From assembly GCA_964453995.1 (NCBI GenBank), contig CAYVQC010000010.1, forward strand, positions 28,441 to 92,440: 64,000 nucleotides of DNA, given 5' to 3'. Each line of letters opens with the position of its first letter. The first letter of the stretch is position 1. Positions 36,043-45,456 of the stretch are shown one piece after another. The DNA comes from SKVR01 sp964453995 (GTDB taxonomy: Bacteria; Bacteroidota; Bacteroidia; Bacteroidales; UBA7960). The position numbers were made by a program, and so were the translations under genes. A model generated the notes under the pieces. It ran no database searches and had not been told where the DNA came from. It worked only from the letters and a program-made list of their open reading frames with translations.

Positions 36043-37173
36043 ATGCAATTCACCATACACCACCAGGATTCAACAAGTAAAGCCCGAACAGCCACCCTAC
36101 ATACTGACCATGGTTCTATAAAAACACCGGTTTTCATGCCGGTAGGAACTGCCGGAACCGTAAAAGCCATTCATAACAAAGACCTTGAAGAGCAGGTAAA
36201 TGCCCGCATTATATTGGGCAATACCTATCATTTGTATCTCAGGCCCGGTACCGAGATATTAAAAAAAGCTGGAGGGTTGCACCGTTTCAATGGCTGGAAG
36301 CGGCCCATCCTTACTGATAGTGGTGGATACCAGGTATACTCGCTGGCACATCGCCGCAAGATGAACGAAGAAGGGGTAGTTTTTCAGTCGCACATCGACG
36401 GCTCGCGCCATACATTCAGCCCGGAAACGGTCATGGATATTCAGCGAATTATCGGAGGTGACATTATAATGGCTTTTGATGAATGCACCCCCTACCCTTG
36501 CGAATACGAATATGCCAGGCAGTCGATGCATCTTACCCACAGGTGGCTCACACGTTGTTGCAAACATTTCGACAACACCCCCGATTTGTATGACTACCGC
36601 CAGAGTCTTTTTCCTATTGTTCAGGGGAGTGTATACAAAGATCTCAGGGTGCAATCGGCAGAATACATAGCATCATGCCACCGGGATGGAAATGCCATTG
36701 GAGGACTTTCGGTAGGAGAACCTGCCGAGATGATGTATGAAATGACTGAACTGGTGTGCAACATACTACCGGAAGATAAACCCCGTTACCTTATGGGAGT
36801 AGGCACTCCGGCCAATATTCTGGAAAGCATTGCTTTAGGAGTAGACATGTTTGATTGTGTAATGCCCACGCGAAATGCCCGCAATGGGATGTTATTTACC
36901 AGTGAAGGCATATTAAATATGAGAAACAAAAAATGGATGGATGATTTTTCTGCTATCGATCCCAATGGCCTTACTTTTGTCGACGCCATGTATTCCAGGG
37001 CATATTTACGCCATTTGTTCACTGCCAACGAAATGTTGGCATCCATCATCGCTACCATACATAACCTGGGATTTTATTTGTGGCTGGTAGATGAGGCTTC
37101 CCGGCAGATTGAAAACAATACCTTTGCGCAATGGAAAAACATGATGGTACCAAAAATCAGTCAGCGACTTTAA
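36043..37173 (+). CDS. tgt: tRNA-guanine transglycosylase lacking the usual zinc cysteines
   Basis: This 376-residue TIM-barrel enzyme replaces G34 by a queuosine precursor in tRNAs with GUN anticodons. Active-site segments are intact: TDSGGYQVYSL (general-base Asp), FDECTPYPCEYEYA, GGLSVGE, and FDCVMPTRNARNG (nucleophile Asp). In the C-terminal region, where the family usually has CxCxxC before YSRAYLRHL, this protein reads NGLTFVDAMYSRAYLRHL, so the three zinc-binding Cys are Gly, Thr and Asp. Length is otherwise normal. An LptF/G permease follows after 61 bp. Confidence 0.93.
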   Translation: MQFTIHHQDSTSKARTATLHTDHGSIKTPVFMPVGTAGTVKAIHNKDLEEQVNARIILGNTYHLYLRPGTEILKKAGGLHRFNGWKRPILTDSGGYQVYSLAHRRKMNEEGVVFQSHIDGSRHTFSPETVMDIQRIIGGDIIMAFDECTPYPCEYEYARQSMHLTHRWLTRCCKHFDNTPDLYDYRQSLFPIVQGSVYKDLRVQSAEYIASCHRDGNAIGGLSVGEPAEMMYEMTELVCNILPEDKPRYLMGVGTPANILESIALGVDMFDCVMPTRNARNGMLFTSEGILNMRNKKWMDDFSAIDPNGLTFVDAMYSRAYLRHLFTANEMLASIIATIHNLGFYLWLVDEASRQIENNTFAQWKNMMVPKISQRL

Positions 37174-37211
37174 CATTGACCAACTTGGCAAAGGCTTAAG
37201 AATAAAAGAAT

Positions 37212-37219
37212 TAATTTTG
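37212..37219 (+). promoter_or_regulatory. -7 element of the lptF/G-like gene
   Basis: TAATTTTG matches TAnnTTTG and lies 15 bp before the ATG at 37235. It includes the in-frame TTG at 37217, making that codon an unlikely start. Confidence 0.5.
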
Positions 37220-37234
37220 CGTTTTACACTTTCT

Positions 37235-38317
37235 ATGGGATTAAAAAAGCTAGATTGGTACATCATCCGTAAGTTCCTTGGCACTTTTTTCTATGCCATT
37301 ACCCTGATCATTCTAATCGTGATCATTTTCGACCTTTCGGAAAGGATTGATAACTTCATTGAAAACAAGGCCCCACTCAGAGACATCATCCTGGTGTATT
37401 ACCTGAACTTTATTCCTTACTTCATCAACCTTTTCAGCCCACTTTTTACATTCATTGCAGTAATATACTTTACGTCACGTCTGGCATTCAACACCGAGAT
37501 CGTAGCCATATTAAGCTCCGGAATAAGCTTCAAACGATTGCTTGTACCCTATTTTATATCAGCAGTTTTCCTGGCATTTCTTTCCATTTATCTTTCCAAC
37601 GTAATGATCCCCCATGCCAACAGGAGTCGGCTCGATTTTGAAAATACTTATATACGGAACAAGCGTCAGTTTAAAGAAAGAAATATTCACCTGCAAATAA
37701 GGCCTGGTGAGTTTGTATACCTGGAGTCTTTTAATGAGAGAGTTAATATCGGTTACAAGTTTGCCCTCGAAAAGATTCAGGATGGAAAGTTGCAGCACAA
37801 GCTCAGTGCTGAAAGGGCCGAGTGGGTAGACAGCACAGGTACATGGATATTAAGAAACTATGTGTTGAGAGAGATTGAAAACATGGAAGAGGAAATTTAT
37901 GCAGGCCCAAGAAAAGATACCGTGATCAATCTTAGTCCTGACGATTTCATTCAAAACCTGCAGGATATGGAAACTATGAATTTCAGGGAGTTGCAGCAGT
38001 TTATCGATAAGGAAAAGCTTAAAGGATCAGAGCACATAAGATTTTACCTTGTGGAAAAGCACAGGAGAATAGCCTTTCCATTTGCAACAATGGTTCTCAC
38101 GGTAATAGGTGTATCCCTTTCGAGCAGAAAAGTAAGGGGTGGAATAGGTTTACACCTTGGAATGGGATTATTGTTGAGTTTTGCATTTATCCTGTTTATG
38201 CAGGTTTCTACCACCTTTGCCACCAATGGCAACCTTCCTGCTGCACTTGCCGCATGGATACCCAATATCGTCTTTGCAATATTCGGGGCATACCTTATGA
38301 AAACTGCTCCAAAATAA
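37235..38317 (+). CDS. LptF/LptG family permease (lipopolysaccharide export)
   Basis: This 360-residue inner-membrane protein has the YjgP/YjgQ arrangement: TM helices near 10-30, 55-75 and 95-120, a large periplasmic beta-jellyroll (about 130-260), and three C-terminal TM helices (about 275-355). The start MGLKKLDWYIIRKFLGTFFYA is characteristic. It would form the membrane part of the LPS transporter LptB2FG. Whether it is LptF or LptG cannot be settled by eye. No other lpt gene is in the window. Confidence 0.88.
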   Translation: MGLKKLDWYIIRKFLGTFFYAITLIILIVIIFDLSERIDNFIENKAPLRDIILVYYLNFIPYFINLFSPLFTFIAVIYFTSRLAFNTEIVAILSSGISFKRLLVPYFISAVFLAFLSIYLSNVMIPHANRSRLDFENTYIRNKRQFKERNIHLQIRPGEFVYLESFNERVNIGYKFALEKIQDGKLQHKLSAERAEWVDSTGTWILRNYVLREIENMEEEIYAGPRKDTVINLSPDDFIQNLQDMETMNFRELQQFIDKEKLKGSEHIRFYLVEKHRRIAFPFATMVLTVIGVSLSSRKVRGGIGLHLGMGLLLSFAFILFMQVSTTFATNGNLPAALAAWIPNIVFAIFGAYLMKTAPK

Positions 38318-38374
38318 CTGTCGGTATGGTTGGCTGAAAGACAGGCAAAAAATCAAGGAGCAATGAATATAATC

Positions 38375-38617
38375 CTAATCTTCCTGGAGTGTTTCGTCTT
38401 CCTCTTTGCGGGGTGTCAATACCATATCGGGTAGCAGATAGCCCAGGGCTCCCCCCCAGATCATTGACAAATAAGGATTGGATTGAATGGCACAACCACC
38501 ACTGTTGCATCCTATAAATGCATAGTAGGCATAACCACCAATTACTCCCAGAAGGGTGAAGCTACCTATGATCCACAAATACATTTTCCTTGAGATATTT
38601 CCTTTTGATTTTTTCAT
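38375..38617 (-). CDS. DUF6132 family small membrane protein
   Basis: This 80-residue protein has a basic N-terminus, one TM helix (about 13-32) and a second hydrophobic segment (about 48-64). Between them lies GCNSGGCAIQSNPYLSMIWGGALGY, the DUF6132 signature with its two Cys and SNP motif. Function is unknown; the family often lies near rhodanese or thioredoxin genes, and two thioredoxins follow here on the same strand. Confidence 0.8.
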   Translation of the reverse strand: MKKSKGNISRKMYLWIIGSFTLLGVIGGYAYYAFIGCNSGGCAIQSNPYLSMIWGGALGYLLPDMVLTPRKEEDETLQED

Positions 38618-38748
38618 GTGTTAAGTGAAGAGAGGTTAATCAATACAATATTTTTAAATATACTTATTTATATCCGCAACATAATCAAAACAAAAAAATA
38701 CCCGCAAACACTATAAGGAGGTGCCTGCGGGTAATGCTATGATTTCAT

Positions 38749-39102
<354 letters not shown>

Positions 39103-39179
39103 AAAATTGATTTCTTAAAAGGACAACACAATTATGCCAATCCTCTTAGTTTATATATAAATGATTAATTACCCTGGAA

Positions 39180-39659
39180 TTACATATGGTTTCTGATGGC
39201 AGCCAGTAGGGTTTCTTTTTGCTGCACTCCCACAAAACGCTGAACTGGCTCACCATCCTTAAAGATAATCAGGGTGGGAATGTTTTGCACCTTAAGCATA
39301 TTGGCAGTAAGAGGATTATGATCCACATCGAGCTTGGCTATGATGGCTTCGTCGCCAATTTCCTGGGCTACCTGCTCTATAATGGGATTCTGTATACGGC
39401 AGGGCGGGCACCAAACAGCCCAAAAGTCTACCAATACAACACCGTTGGATATAGTTGACTGAAAGGCATCATCAGTAAGCTTTACAACTTTACTGTCTGC
39501 CTCTGCAACAAAAGTTGCTTTTTCTTGCCTGTCATCGGAATTCGACTGTCCTTTGTTAAAGAACATAACACTACCTACCGCTATAAAAATGACCAACAAG
39601 GCAATTTGTATGGGTCGGGTTCTTACCAGGAAACTTTCTTTCTTTTGCTTTTTTTTCAT
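39180..39659 (-). CDS. Membrane-anchored thioredoxin-like protein (CPPC)
   Basis: This 159-residue protein has a Lys-rich start and a TM helix at about 16-33, with no cleavage site visible, then a thioredoxin fold. Its active site is WAVWCPPCR near 84-92 instead of CGPC; cis-Pro is in NIPTLIIF. CPPC occurs in extracytoplasmic thiol-disulfide proteins and suggests a periplasmic reductase. A -7 element (minus TATATTTG, 39725-39732) lies 66 bp upstream of the start. Confidence 0.88.
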   Translation of the reverse strand: MKKKQKKESFLVRTRPIQIALLVIFIAVGSVMFFNKGQSNSDDRQEKATFVAEADSKVVKLTDDAFQSTISNGVVLVDFWAVWCPPCRIQNPIIEQVAQEIGDEAIIAKLDVDHNPLTANMLKVQNIPTLIIFKDGEPVQRFVGVQQKETLLAAIRNHM

Positions 39660-40025
39660 TGTGTGTTAATAAATATTTGATTTTTAACTGCCTACTTTTT
39701 GTCAAAATCCTTTGACAGTATGAGCAAATATATTCAATTATGTAGATGTGTAAAAGTTATTTTTTGTTAACCCATTGACTATCTTTACATATCAAATTTA
39801 TCTGGTACTCTGATAAAGTAATTGCAATCAAATAACCTTTTTGAAAGAAAATTGTTCAAGTCATAAAAATCTCCAGTCAATGCTGAAATTATGATTGTTT
39901 TTCCTTATTTTTATGATCCCGACGTTCATTCAGGATGCTTACCTTTCCTTTCATCCTGATGTCAATCAAAAGGGGAGTCATTCTCAAAAAAAAAAACAGC
40001 CTGTAATGGGCAAAAACACCTGCAA
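39660..40025. other. Divergent intergenic region
   Basis: These 366 AT-rich bp contain the minus-strand -7 element at 39725-39732 and an 8-bp inverted repeat TCAGGATG/CATCCTGA at 39930-39959, about 70 bp ahead of the DUF4197 gene. No gene was seen. Confidence 0.5.
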
Positions 40026-40787
40026 ATGATGAAACGGAATAAATACCTTCGCATAATCCACGGCATGTTTTCCGTGGCGCTTATTAGTATGGCTGTATTT
40101 ACCCTTCAGTCCTGCGAAGTCCTCAAAATGCTTGAACAGGAGCAAACATCTCGCCCGCTCACCCAGGCTGAGATCGCACAGGGTTTGCGTGAAGCTCTAA
40201 AGGTAGGGATCAACAAATCGGTGGAAAAAACCCATACTGCCAATGGCTATTTTGGCAACCCCCGCATCAAGATCCCCTGGCCCGAGGAAGCTATCGGAGC
40301 GTATAATTTTATCGATAATAATCTTTCGGCCTTACGCCCGCTGCTCGATGAGGTAGTGCTCCAAATGAACAGAGGAGCAGAAGAAGCCTCAGCCAAAGCT
40401 ATACCCATTTTCACCGAGGCTATTGCCAACATGACCATACACGATGCCCAAAATATTCTGCTGGGTCCTGATGATGCTGCGACCCGCTACCTCAACGAAA
40501 GAACCTACAGTGCCCTGCATGAGGCCTTCAAACCTGATATTCACAAAGCCCTGGAAAGCGTGGGAGCTGCTACTTTATGGACTGAGATTACCAACGTATA
40601 CAACCCTGTAGCACGCCTAACACCCGGAATTCAGCCTATTACCACCGATCTTGCAGATTACACCACCACCAAAGCTCTGGATGGTTTGTTTCTGTTGGTT
40701 GCAGAAGAAGAATTAAAAATCCGGGAAAACCCCGCCGCACGAATCAATGAGATCTTAAGACGGGTATTTGGCTCTCTCGACAGGTGA
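40026..40787 (+). CDS. DUF4197 family lipoprotein
   Basis: This 253-residue protein has a lipoprotein-type signal peptide (about 1-30, lipobox LQSC). The DUF4197 domain has QAEIAQGLREALKVGINKSVE, NPRIKIPWPE, MNRGAEEASAKAIPIFTEAI and LLGPDDAATRYL. It is largely helical and its function is unknown. The lipobox Cys suggests membrane anchoring. It stands alone on the plus strand, followed by a TerB-DnaJ gene after 160 bp. Confidence 0.87.
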   Translation: MMKRNKYLRIIHGMFSVALISMAVFTLQSCEVLKMLEQEQTSRPLTQAEIAQGLREALKVGINKSVEKTHTANGYFGNPRIKIPWPEEAIGAYNFIDNNLSALRPLLDEVVLQMNRGAEEASAKAIPIFTEAIANMTIHDAQNILLGPDDAATRYLNERTYSALHEAFKPDIHKALESVGAATLWTEITNVYNPVARLTPGIQPITTDLADYTTTKALDGLFLLVAEEELKIRENPAARINEILRRVFGSLDR

Positions 40788-40947
40788 TCGATCTGTTCAC
40801 TATTCCTGCTTATATCCAACAATAAATGAAGTGGCATTAAGAAGAAAACAAAATGGCATTTTGTTAAATTTCGTCTATATTTGCCCTCGTTTTCCTGACG
40901 GTTTCCACACAGGGAAAACGGCATTCAATCACACAAAATAAACAAAG

Positions 40948-41685
40948 ATGGCAATAAGCGGATATGGAAAATGGATCCTGGGGGGACTCGGCTGGGCGCT
41001 CGGTGGCCCCATAGGTGCAATCGTAGGATTTCTGATGGGATCAGCTTTTGACAGTATGGATTCGGGGGAATTTGAATACCGTGCTGATCCCCATGCAGGC
41101 ACCCAACCCGGCGACTTTCGCATAAGTCTGCTCATATTATCGGCAGCAGTTATGAAAGCCGATGGCAAACAGCTCAAATCTGAGCTGGATTATATTAAGG
41201 CGTTTTTTGTGCAGAACTTTGGAACTGATGCCACCCGCAATTATATGAGGGCTTTCAGAAACATCCTGAATCAACAAATCCCATTGCAAGACGTTTGTTT
41301 GCAGATACGATCACACATGGATCTGCACGCCAGGCTGCAGCTTATTCATTACCTTTTTGGCATTTCAATGGCCGATGGTAGGGTTCATCCCAATGAAATA
41401 AAAATGATTGAAGATATCTCAAGCTGGCTCAATATCAACCAGTATGATTTCATCTCCATCAAAAACATGTTTATTAAGGAAACAAACAGTGCCTACAAGA
41501 TTCTCGAAGTAGAGCCTGGAGCAAGTGAAGATGAGATCAAAAAGGCCTACCGTGCCATGGCTCTGAAATATCACCCTGACAGGGTAAGTCATTTGGGGGA
41601 AGAATTTCAACAGGCTGCCAAAGAGAAATTCCAGGAAGTAAATGATGCTTATAATACCATAAAAAAAGAAAGAGGATTTTCCTGA
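40948..41685 (+). CDS. TerB-DnaJ domain protein (DjlA-like co-chaperone)
   Basis: This 245-residue protein opens with a Gly-rich hydrophobic segment (about 10-32, WILGGLGWALGGPIGAIVG), probably membrane-inserting. A TerB-like helical domain (about 50-160, ADGKQLKSELDYI and MADGRVHPNEIKMIE acidic repeats) and a C-terminal J domain (about 178-245) with the HPD motif in KYHPDR follow. The layout is that of DjlA, which recruits DnaK to the membrane. It lacks the classical long DjlA linker. Confidence 0.88.
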   Translation: MAISGYGKWILGGLGWALGGPIGAIVGFLMGSAFDSMDSGEFEYRADPHAGTQPGDFRISLLILSAAVMKADGKQLKSELDYIKAFFVQNFGTDATRNYMRAFRNILNQQIPLQDVCLQIRSHMDLHARLQLIHYLFGISMADGRVHPNEIKMIEDISSWLNINQYDFISIKNMFIKETNSAYKILEVEPGASEDEIKKAYRAMALKYHPDRVSHLGEEFQQAAKEKFQEVNDAYNTIKKERGFS

Positions 41686-41715
41686 TACCAGTTACCAGAG
41701 AAAACACGGATGACC

Positions 41716-42633
41716 TTATTTACCAAAAGCATCCGGACCGGTAGATAAGGCATACAGCGAATCAATTAAATGATCAAGACTCTGGCCCTGAGAAAGAAAA
41801 AGCTTTTTGCCGGCGTAGACACTGGTCTTTTCCAAACGATATTTTTTTGAGCGGCACATCCTTTCCACCATTCGAATCTCCTGAAGCATTCTCCCTTCCT
41901 GTTTAAGTTCTTTAAGTGCTTGAAGCATTACAACCAAATCGTGATGATTTCCCAGCTGCTTGCTCAACTCTTTAAACTCCGTAGCAAAAGAATCGATGAT
42001 TCGGGGCCACAATGGTTGAAGAAACACCAGTTGATACCACAGGTATTTTACCTGTTTGCGCCACTGATGCATGATATGGTCATCGGTTTGTTGAAGGTTT
42101 AGCTCCAGCTGTTTCCTGCCCTTCCGGTATATTTTTTGAAAGCCCCTGCCCAGGACAGAAGTATGATTGTCATCAAATTCCAACCCAGAAATAATCTCAC
42201 TTTGCTGTTCAAAAGCATTTCTGATTCCTGAGCGGACTACTCCAAATTCCTGGTTCACTGCCGTTTGCCGCCGCTTTTTCAGCAGCTGATTTCTAAACCA
42301 AACTATAAATTTCCTGCTTTTCTCATTATGCGTAGAATCCAGGAATTTTTGCAACGTTTCACTTAAAGCGGTAAAATCACGAATGATGGACAGCTCCCGG
42401 GCCTGATCGCGATAGAAAGTATTAAAACGGTCGTATGTTTCCGGGGACAAACCGGGCCGAACAAGCCTGAGTAAACTCCGGATGCGTTTGCAGCACAATC
42501 GGGTTTCATGAATATGGTAATGTACCAGGGTCTTCTTTTCAAGGTGATCGATGGCCAGTTTGTTGTAATACAGCAATGCATGTTGTATGGATTCCGCAAG
42601 TGCCAGGTTGGTATGAATTACAGGATGTTTCAT
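41716..42633 (-). CDS. CHAD domain protein
   Basis: This helical protein of about 305 residues is made of one CHAD domain with the conserved His/Arg/Lys pattern (VHYHIHETRLCCKRIRSLLRLVRP near 33-56, HQWRKQVKYLWYQ, LGNHHDLVVM). CHAD domains bind inorganic polyphosphate through such basic helices. No CYTH triphosphatase domain is attached. The ATG at 42633 (MKHPVIHTNLAL) is favoured; the open frame extends 31 codons upstream. A PP2C gene lies just upstream on the same strand. Confidence 0.83.
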   Translation of the reverse strand: MKHPVIHTNLALAESIQHALLYYNKLAIDHLEKKTLVHYHIHETRLCCKRIRSLLRLVRPGLSPETYDRFNTFYRDQARELSIIRDFTALSETLQKFLDSTHNEKSRKFIVWFRNQLLKKRRQTAVNQEFGVVRSGIRNAFEQQSEIISGLEFDDNHTSVLGRGFQKIYRKGRKQLELNLQQTDDHIMHQWRKQVKYLWYQLVFLQPLWPRIIDSFATEFKELSKQLGNHHDLVVMLQALKELKQEGRMLQEIRMVERMCRSKKYRLEKTSVYAGKKLFLSQGQSLDHLIDSLYALSTGPDAFGK

Positions 42634-42742
42634 GATTTTTGTTTTTGTCAATAACAAAGTGTGGGAGGCCATTGTTTGTGATGCTGCATCTTTCACAATG
42701 GGTTTGTATCCTTTTGATCCCGTCACAACAGATCTAATCGGG

Positions 42743-43480
42743 TCAATCTAACAAAATGATAAGGATCACAGAAATATTATCTCTGCCTCCCTTTCGTTTG
42801 GCCTCTTCCACCAGAGCCCTGGCATTCTTTTCCTGCATCAACTCCTTAATCCTGTCAGTGTCTAACATATCCGTAAGCCCATCGCTGCAAATCAGAAAAA
42901 CATTACCTGGTTTTTTATATTCCGTAACATTTTCAACCTCTATCATCGGGTTGCTTATAGCACCAATGCAATTTACAAGCAAGCCTGCATTCAAACCTTG
43001 TAATCCGGTAGTTTCACCCAGGGTATGGTCCCGGGTGATCTGAATAAGATCTTTTCCTGTATAAAAAAAAGTTTTGCTGTCACCGGCATTGAACACAAAT
43101 ATTTCGTTACTGCCAAAAAACAGTCCACTAAGGGTGGTACCCATATCTTTATAGGCGGGATTTTCTTTCCCGGCGGCTCTAAGGTCTGTGTGAATTTTTG
43201 TCAACCAGGAGGCAAGCTCTTCTTCAAAAGCAGAAAAGGTAATAGCAGAGCTACAGTTTTCGGCAAACTCATTTAAACTTGTAAGCACCATTTTACTGGC
43301 CACCTCTCCGGCACTGTGCCCGCCCATACCATCAGCTACTGCAAACAATGCTCCACCATTCATTTCAAACTCCATTTCAGAAGAAGCATCTGTAAATATC
43401 TTCCCCGGCAACAGAATATGATCTTCATTATTGGTTCTTAAACAACCCTTGTCGCAAATTGCTTCAACTCTCAGGTTCAT
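42743..43480 (-). CDS. PP2C family protein phosphatase
   Basis: This 245-residue cytoplasmic phosphatase has the metal-binding motifs NNEDHILL near 18-25, VADGMGGHSAGEVA near 50-63, GTTLSGL, CSDGLTDML near 200 and GGRDNISVILI near 232. All core Asp residues are present, so it should dephosphorylate Ser/Thr. No Ser/Thr kinase gene is adjacent. A minus-strand -7 element TATCTTTG (43513-43520) is 33 bp upstream of the start. Confidence 0.9.
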   Translation of the reverse strand: MNLRVEAICDKGCLRTNNEDHILLPGKIFTDASSEMEFEMNGGALFAVADGMGGHSAGEVASKMVLTSLNEFAENCSSAITFSAFEEELASWLTKIHTDLRAAGKENPAYKDMGTTLSGLFFGSNEIFVFNAGDSKTFFYTGKDLIQITRDHTLGETTGLQGLNAGLLVNCIGAISNPMIEVENVTEYKKPGNVFLICSDGLTDMLDTDRIKELMQEKNARALVEEAKRKGGRDNISVILIILLD

Positions 43481-43786
43481 GAAAAATAATTTTTTATACT
43501 ATGCAAACGGCCCAAAGATATTAATATATTCCTAATTCTTCTTTGTCGATTTTTGTACCCAAAAATACGCAAGCCCTCCATGCTCTCAGTCATCGGAAAG
43601 ATTCCGTAGCTGGCTGATACCGGGTTTTTAAAAGTCATTTCGGGTGGTTAAATCAAGTTTGCGGTTTTGAAATTCACTCCTATAATAGGGTAAAAGATAG
43701 TTTTATCTCTACCCTTTTTCTTAAATAATTAAAATTTAAATTTACTATGCCATTCATTTACTGATAATTACATTTTTCATCTCACT

Positions 43787-43810
43787 ATTGTGGTAATTTA
43801 ATACCACAAT
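43787..43810. promoter_or_regulatory. Operator-like palindrome upstream of the Rrf2 gene
   Basis: ATTGTGGTA-N6-TACCACAAT has perfect 9-bp arms, a size fitting a homodimeric winged-helix regulator such as Rrf2. It lies 26 bp upstream of the -7 element, around the expected -33 region, suggesting autoregulation. Confidence 0.6.
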
Positions 43811-43836
43811 TCCTTTTTCATTTCAAAAAACATTTA

Positions 43837-43844
43837 TACATTTG
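43837..43844 (+). promoter_or_regulatory. -7 element of the Rrf2-ferredoxin unit
   Basis: TACATTTG matches TAnnTTTG, 35 bp before the Rrf2 ATG. The -33 box is poor, as expected of a regulated promoter. Confidence 0.6.
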
Positions 43845-43879
43845 CGTATTCTTTTACCTGTTTACCTATTTACAAAAAC

Positions 43880-44278
43880 ATGAGCAAAATCTTCAACATA
43901 TCAGAAGCCGCCACGATCGCTCTTCATTCGATGGGCCTGATTGCACGCAGTGAAAAGCTTATTAATGCGCAGGAGATAGCTGATGTAACCGGTTTTTCAA
44001 AAAACCATATTGCGAAGATTTTGCAACAGCTGGTCAAGAACGGATACCTGATCTCTACCCGCGGACCCAAGGGAGGATTTGTGGTAAGTGAAAAAGCCAA
44101 AGATGTAAGCTTGCTTGACATTTACAAAGCCATAGAAGGTGACCTTGAAGATACCCCCAATTGCAAAATGCAATGCGAGAACTGTCCTTTCAATTCTTGC
44201 ATTTTTGGAGGTCTTGAGCAAAAGTTTTCCCGGGAATTCAGAAATTATCTTACAAACAAAAAAGTAGCAGAACTATAA
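43880..44278 (+). CDS. Rrf2 family transcriptional regulator
   Basis: This 132-residue DNA-binding protein has a winged helix-turn-helix (about 20-75, INAQEIADVTGFSKNHIAKILQQLVKNGYLISTRGPKGGF) and a Cys cluster (NCKMQCENCPFNSCIFGG, about 95-112) of the type that holds an Fe-S cluster in NsrR/IscR-like sensors. Its position 24 bp ahead of a ferredoxin and upstream of Hcp suggests control of nitrosative or redox stress. The palindrome at 43787-43810 is the likely target. The sensed ligand is inferred. Confidence 0.9.
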   Translation: MSKIFNISEAATIALHSMGLIARSEKLINAQEIADVTGFSKNHIAKILQQLVKNGYLISTRGPKGGFVVSEKAKDVSLLDIYKAIEGDLEDTPNCKMQCENCPFNSCIFGGLEQKFSREFRNYLTNKKVAEL

Positions 44279-44302
44279 AAAATCCCCATAATCTAAGAGA
44301 AA

Positions 44303-45208
44303 ATGAAAAGAACAATCATAAAAATCGACGAGGAACTCTGCAATGGCTGTGGCCTGTGCATTGATGGCTGTCACGAAGGAGCCCTCCAACTTATTGATGG
44401 CAAAGCCCGCATGATCAGTGATTTGTATTGCGATGGCCTGGGAGCTTGCATAGGCGATTGCCCTGTTGGGGCGATTACCCTCGAAGAGCGCGAAGCCGAA
44501 GCTTACGATGAGATCAAGGTAATGAACCGTATCTCTCCCAAAGGAGAAGCGACCATAGTAGCACATCTCAACCACCTGATCGACCACAAACAGGATGAAT
44601 TTGTTGAGCAGGGTATCCGCTATATTATTGACAACAACCTGAAAGTTGACCTCACCAAACTGAAAAACCACAACGGAAATCAAGTATCACAAAAAGAAGA
44701 ACAACCCATGAAAGAAATGATCAAAGAAGAAATGCATGCACACCAGGGTGGCGGTTGCCCCGGATCACGAATGATGTCTTTCAACCAACCCCAGGGCAAA
44801 GCTCCGGCAGCCACCACCGATCAACCCTCAGAATTAAGGCAGTGGCCGGTTCAGATGCACCTTGTAAATCCACAGGCACCATATTTTCAAAATGCCGATG
44901 TACTGATGGCAGCCGATTGTGTTGCATTTTCCATGGGAAATTTTCACAGCAAATATCTCAAAGACAAAGGTTTGGCCATTGCCTGCCCCAAGCTGGACCA
45001 TGGCAAAGACATCTATGTTGACAAGCTCACCGCTATGATTGATACCGCTAAGATAAACACTCTTACCGTTATGATCATGGAAGTGCCCTGTTGCTCAGGA
45101 TTGTTGCAAATCGCCAAGCTGGCCACCGAAAAAGCCTCTCGTAAAGTGCCTGTAAAAGCTCTTGTAGTAGGGCTTGATGGTGAGATAAGAAGTGAGGAAT
45201 GGATTTAA
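44303..45208 (+). CDS. Two-[4Fe-4S] ferredoxin-type protein with C-terminal domain, partner of Hcp
   Basis: This 301-residue protein has an N-terminal dicluster ferredoxin region. CNGCGLCIDGCHEGAL (about 13-28) is the first site, and CDGLGACIGDCPVGAI (about 43-58), with wider spacing, is the second. A linker (about 90-150) rich in Lys, Glu and His leads to a C-terminal domain (about 175-301) with CPKLDH and PCCSG Cys motifs. Such proteins commonly accompany hcp and may supply electrons to it. It probably shares the Rrf2 transcript. Confidence 0.82.
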   Translation: MKRTIIKIDEELCNGCGLCIDGCHEGALQLIDGKARMISDLYCDGLGACIGDCPVGAITLEEREAEAYDEIKVMNRISPKGEATIVAHLNHLIDHKQDEFVEQGIRYIIDNNLKVDLTKLKNHNGNQVSQKEEQPMKEMIKEEMHAHQGGGCPGSRMMSFNQPQGKAPAATTDQPSELRQWPVQMHLVNPQAPYFQNADVLMAADCVAFSMGNFHSKYLKDKGLAIACPKLDHGKDIYVDKLTAMIDTAKINTLTVMIMEVPCCSGLLQIAKLATEKASRKVPVKALVVGLDGEIRSEEWI

Positions 45209-45456
45209 CAGAAAAGACAGAATAAAACCGGAAGTTCAGGGAAATGAAATAAGGAATAAAAAGTGAAAAGATGTAAACTTTCCCTTAATGTCTAACCTTG
45301 AGCTTCCAAAGCTAAACTAAATTACATAAAATAGAATCATTTAACTTTTATATATCAAAGTTTAACGACAAAAATTAATCTGTTAAAGAGAATATCGTTC
45401 TTTAGAGCACAGTCAAACAAAAAAAAATTGAACTAACTAAAAAGGAGACTAAAATT

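Larger units (their letters stand above)
43481..43879. other. Divergent control region of the PP2C and Rrf2 genes
   Basis: These 399 bp contain the minus-strand -7 element (43513-43520), the palindrome at 43787-43810 and the Rrf2 -7 element at 43837-43844. No gene was seen. Confidence 0.6.

Noticed and set aside
45384..45404. TAAAGA/TCTTTA inverted repeat before hcp as a second operator.
   Set aside because: Only six-base AT-rich arms with a mismatched centre; no similarity to the Rrf2 palindrome.
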